Made by a program: the position numbers and the translations under genes. Positions 4,955 through 5,067 of a stretch of 5,067 nt of DNA are shown piece after piece (position 1 is the first letter of the stretch; each line of letters starts with the position of its first letter). The DNA is taken from assembly GCA_022574795.1 (NCBI GenBank), contig JACZRJ010000051.1, forward strand, positions 1 through 5,067, given 5' to 3'. Below the pieces are notes generated by a model that was not told the DNA's origin, made no database searches, and saw only the letters and a list, made by a program, of their open reading frames with translations. The DNA is from Patescibacteria group bacterium. GTDB taxonomy: Bacteria > Patescibacteriota > Andersenbacteria > UBA10190.

Positions 4955-5067
4955 CCTTTATCCTGGTTCCGTAACCTATTTACGTGTATTAAAAAAGCTG
5001 ATGTCAACGCATCAGCTTGGATTGTCATAGACATATTTTACTCTGTCTATAGTGGCCTATCTGTTTT
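4931..5067 (+). CDS. Possible 5' end of an unknown membrane protein (partial, doubtful)
   Basis: From ATG 4931 the frame stays open for 45 codons to the window edge. A TAA directly before it (4928-4930) fixes the start. The peptide has a polar beginning (MKVSTTFIPLSWFR), a KKAD segment near residue 21, then a hydrophobic stretch (AWIVIDIFYSVYSGLSV, about 29-45) that could be a membrane helix. Against it: no Shine-Dalgarno sequence, the start codon lies in a 9-bp hairpin, and a good - strand terminator sits inside it, which argues for convergent transcription from the right. An open frame of 45 codons can occur by chance. It may be real, but only the sequence beyond 5067 can tell. Confidence 0.2.
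   Translation, partial: MKVSTTFIPLSWFRNLFTCIKKADVNASAWIVIDIFYSVYSGLSV
4991..5018 (-). terminator. Rho-independent terminator on the - strand
   Basis: Read on the - strand, AAGCTGATG (5018-5010) pairs perfectly with CATCAGCTT (5003-4995) around loop CGTTGA, 9 bp, and is followed directly by TTTT (4994-4991). Including the two Ts of the stem end, there are six Ts in a row. On the + strand the sequence after the stem is GGATTGTC, so the terminator works only leftward. It implies a - strand transcription unit whose end is at or beyond the right edge; no - strand gene is identifiable in the 49 bases visible before it. Confidence 0.68.
5027..5050. repeat. 7-bp inverted repeat near the right edge
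   Basis: ATAGACA (5027-5033) and TGTCTAT (5044-5050) flank a 10-base AT-rich loop (TATTTTACTC). It lies about 10 bases upstream, in the leftward direction, of the - strand terminator stem. It could be a small RNA stem in the 3' end of a leftward transcript or a protein-binding dyad. Nothing else in the sequence decides between these. Confidence 0.35.

Noticed and set aside
4773..5067. tRNA 3' end as an integration (att) site with a downstream copy.
   Set aside because: No second copy of the T-arm/acceptor sequence CCCCTAGAGGCTA is found in the remaining sequence, and no integrase is present.
1..5067. CRISPR array, insertion sequence or tandem repeats.
   Set aside because: No regularly spaced direct repeats, transposase motifs or terminal inverted repeats with target duplications were seen.

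Overview
The window holds a piece of a division and cell wall (dcw) cluster, all genes on the + strand: the last codons of rsmH (mraW), an ftsL-like gene, a 13-codon hydrophobic reading frame, a class B penicillin-binding protein (ftsI/pbpB type), a MurF-like Mur ligase homologue, and an unrecognised acidic, helix-rich protein. A tRNA-Glu(CTC) gene and about 280 bases of hairpin-rich DNA follow. The order rsmH-ftsL-ftsI-murF is the standard bacterial dcw order, so these assignments support each other. Base composition is mixed, the genetic code looks standard (stops TAA, TAG and one TGA, tryptophan by TGG), and most starts lack a clear Shine-Dalgarno sequence. An organism of the Patescibacteria/CPR type (for example Saccharibacteria-like) is plausible from the short Mur ligase and the reduced cluster. 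This is inference, not proof.

Layout. 1-74: rsmH 3' end. 132-608: FtsL-like bitopic protein with a long basic cytoplasmic tail. 653-694: 13-codon frame with the best ribosome-binding site in the window; its TGA stop shares a base with the ftsI ATG. 694-2619: FtsI-like transpeptidase with intact SxxK, SxN and KTGT motifs. 2669-3856: MurF-like protein whose fold landmarks align well but whose catalytic and ligand residues are nearly all replaced. 3872-4651: hypothetical protein, 15 bases after the Mur homologue. 4714-4785: tRNA-Glu. 4784-4882: three stable hairpins directly after the tRNA. 4930-5067: further hairpins, a good intrinsic terminator on the - strand, and a weak reading frame open to the right edge.

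How they work together. RsmH methylates 16S rRNA. FtsL and FtsI are the septal peptidoglycan subcomplex (FtsQLB-FtsWI). MurF normally makes the UDP-MurNAc-pentapeptide precursor used by that machinery. Here the MurF-position gene looks like a full-length central plus C-terminal Mur ligase fold without working P-loop, metal-site or substrate residues, so it is more likely a pseudoenzyme with a structural or regulatory role, kept next to ftsI and cotranscribed with an unknown protein. This eroded Mur ligase, the hydrophobic leader frame fused to the ftsI start, and the structured stretch after the tRNA are the three most interesting points.
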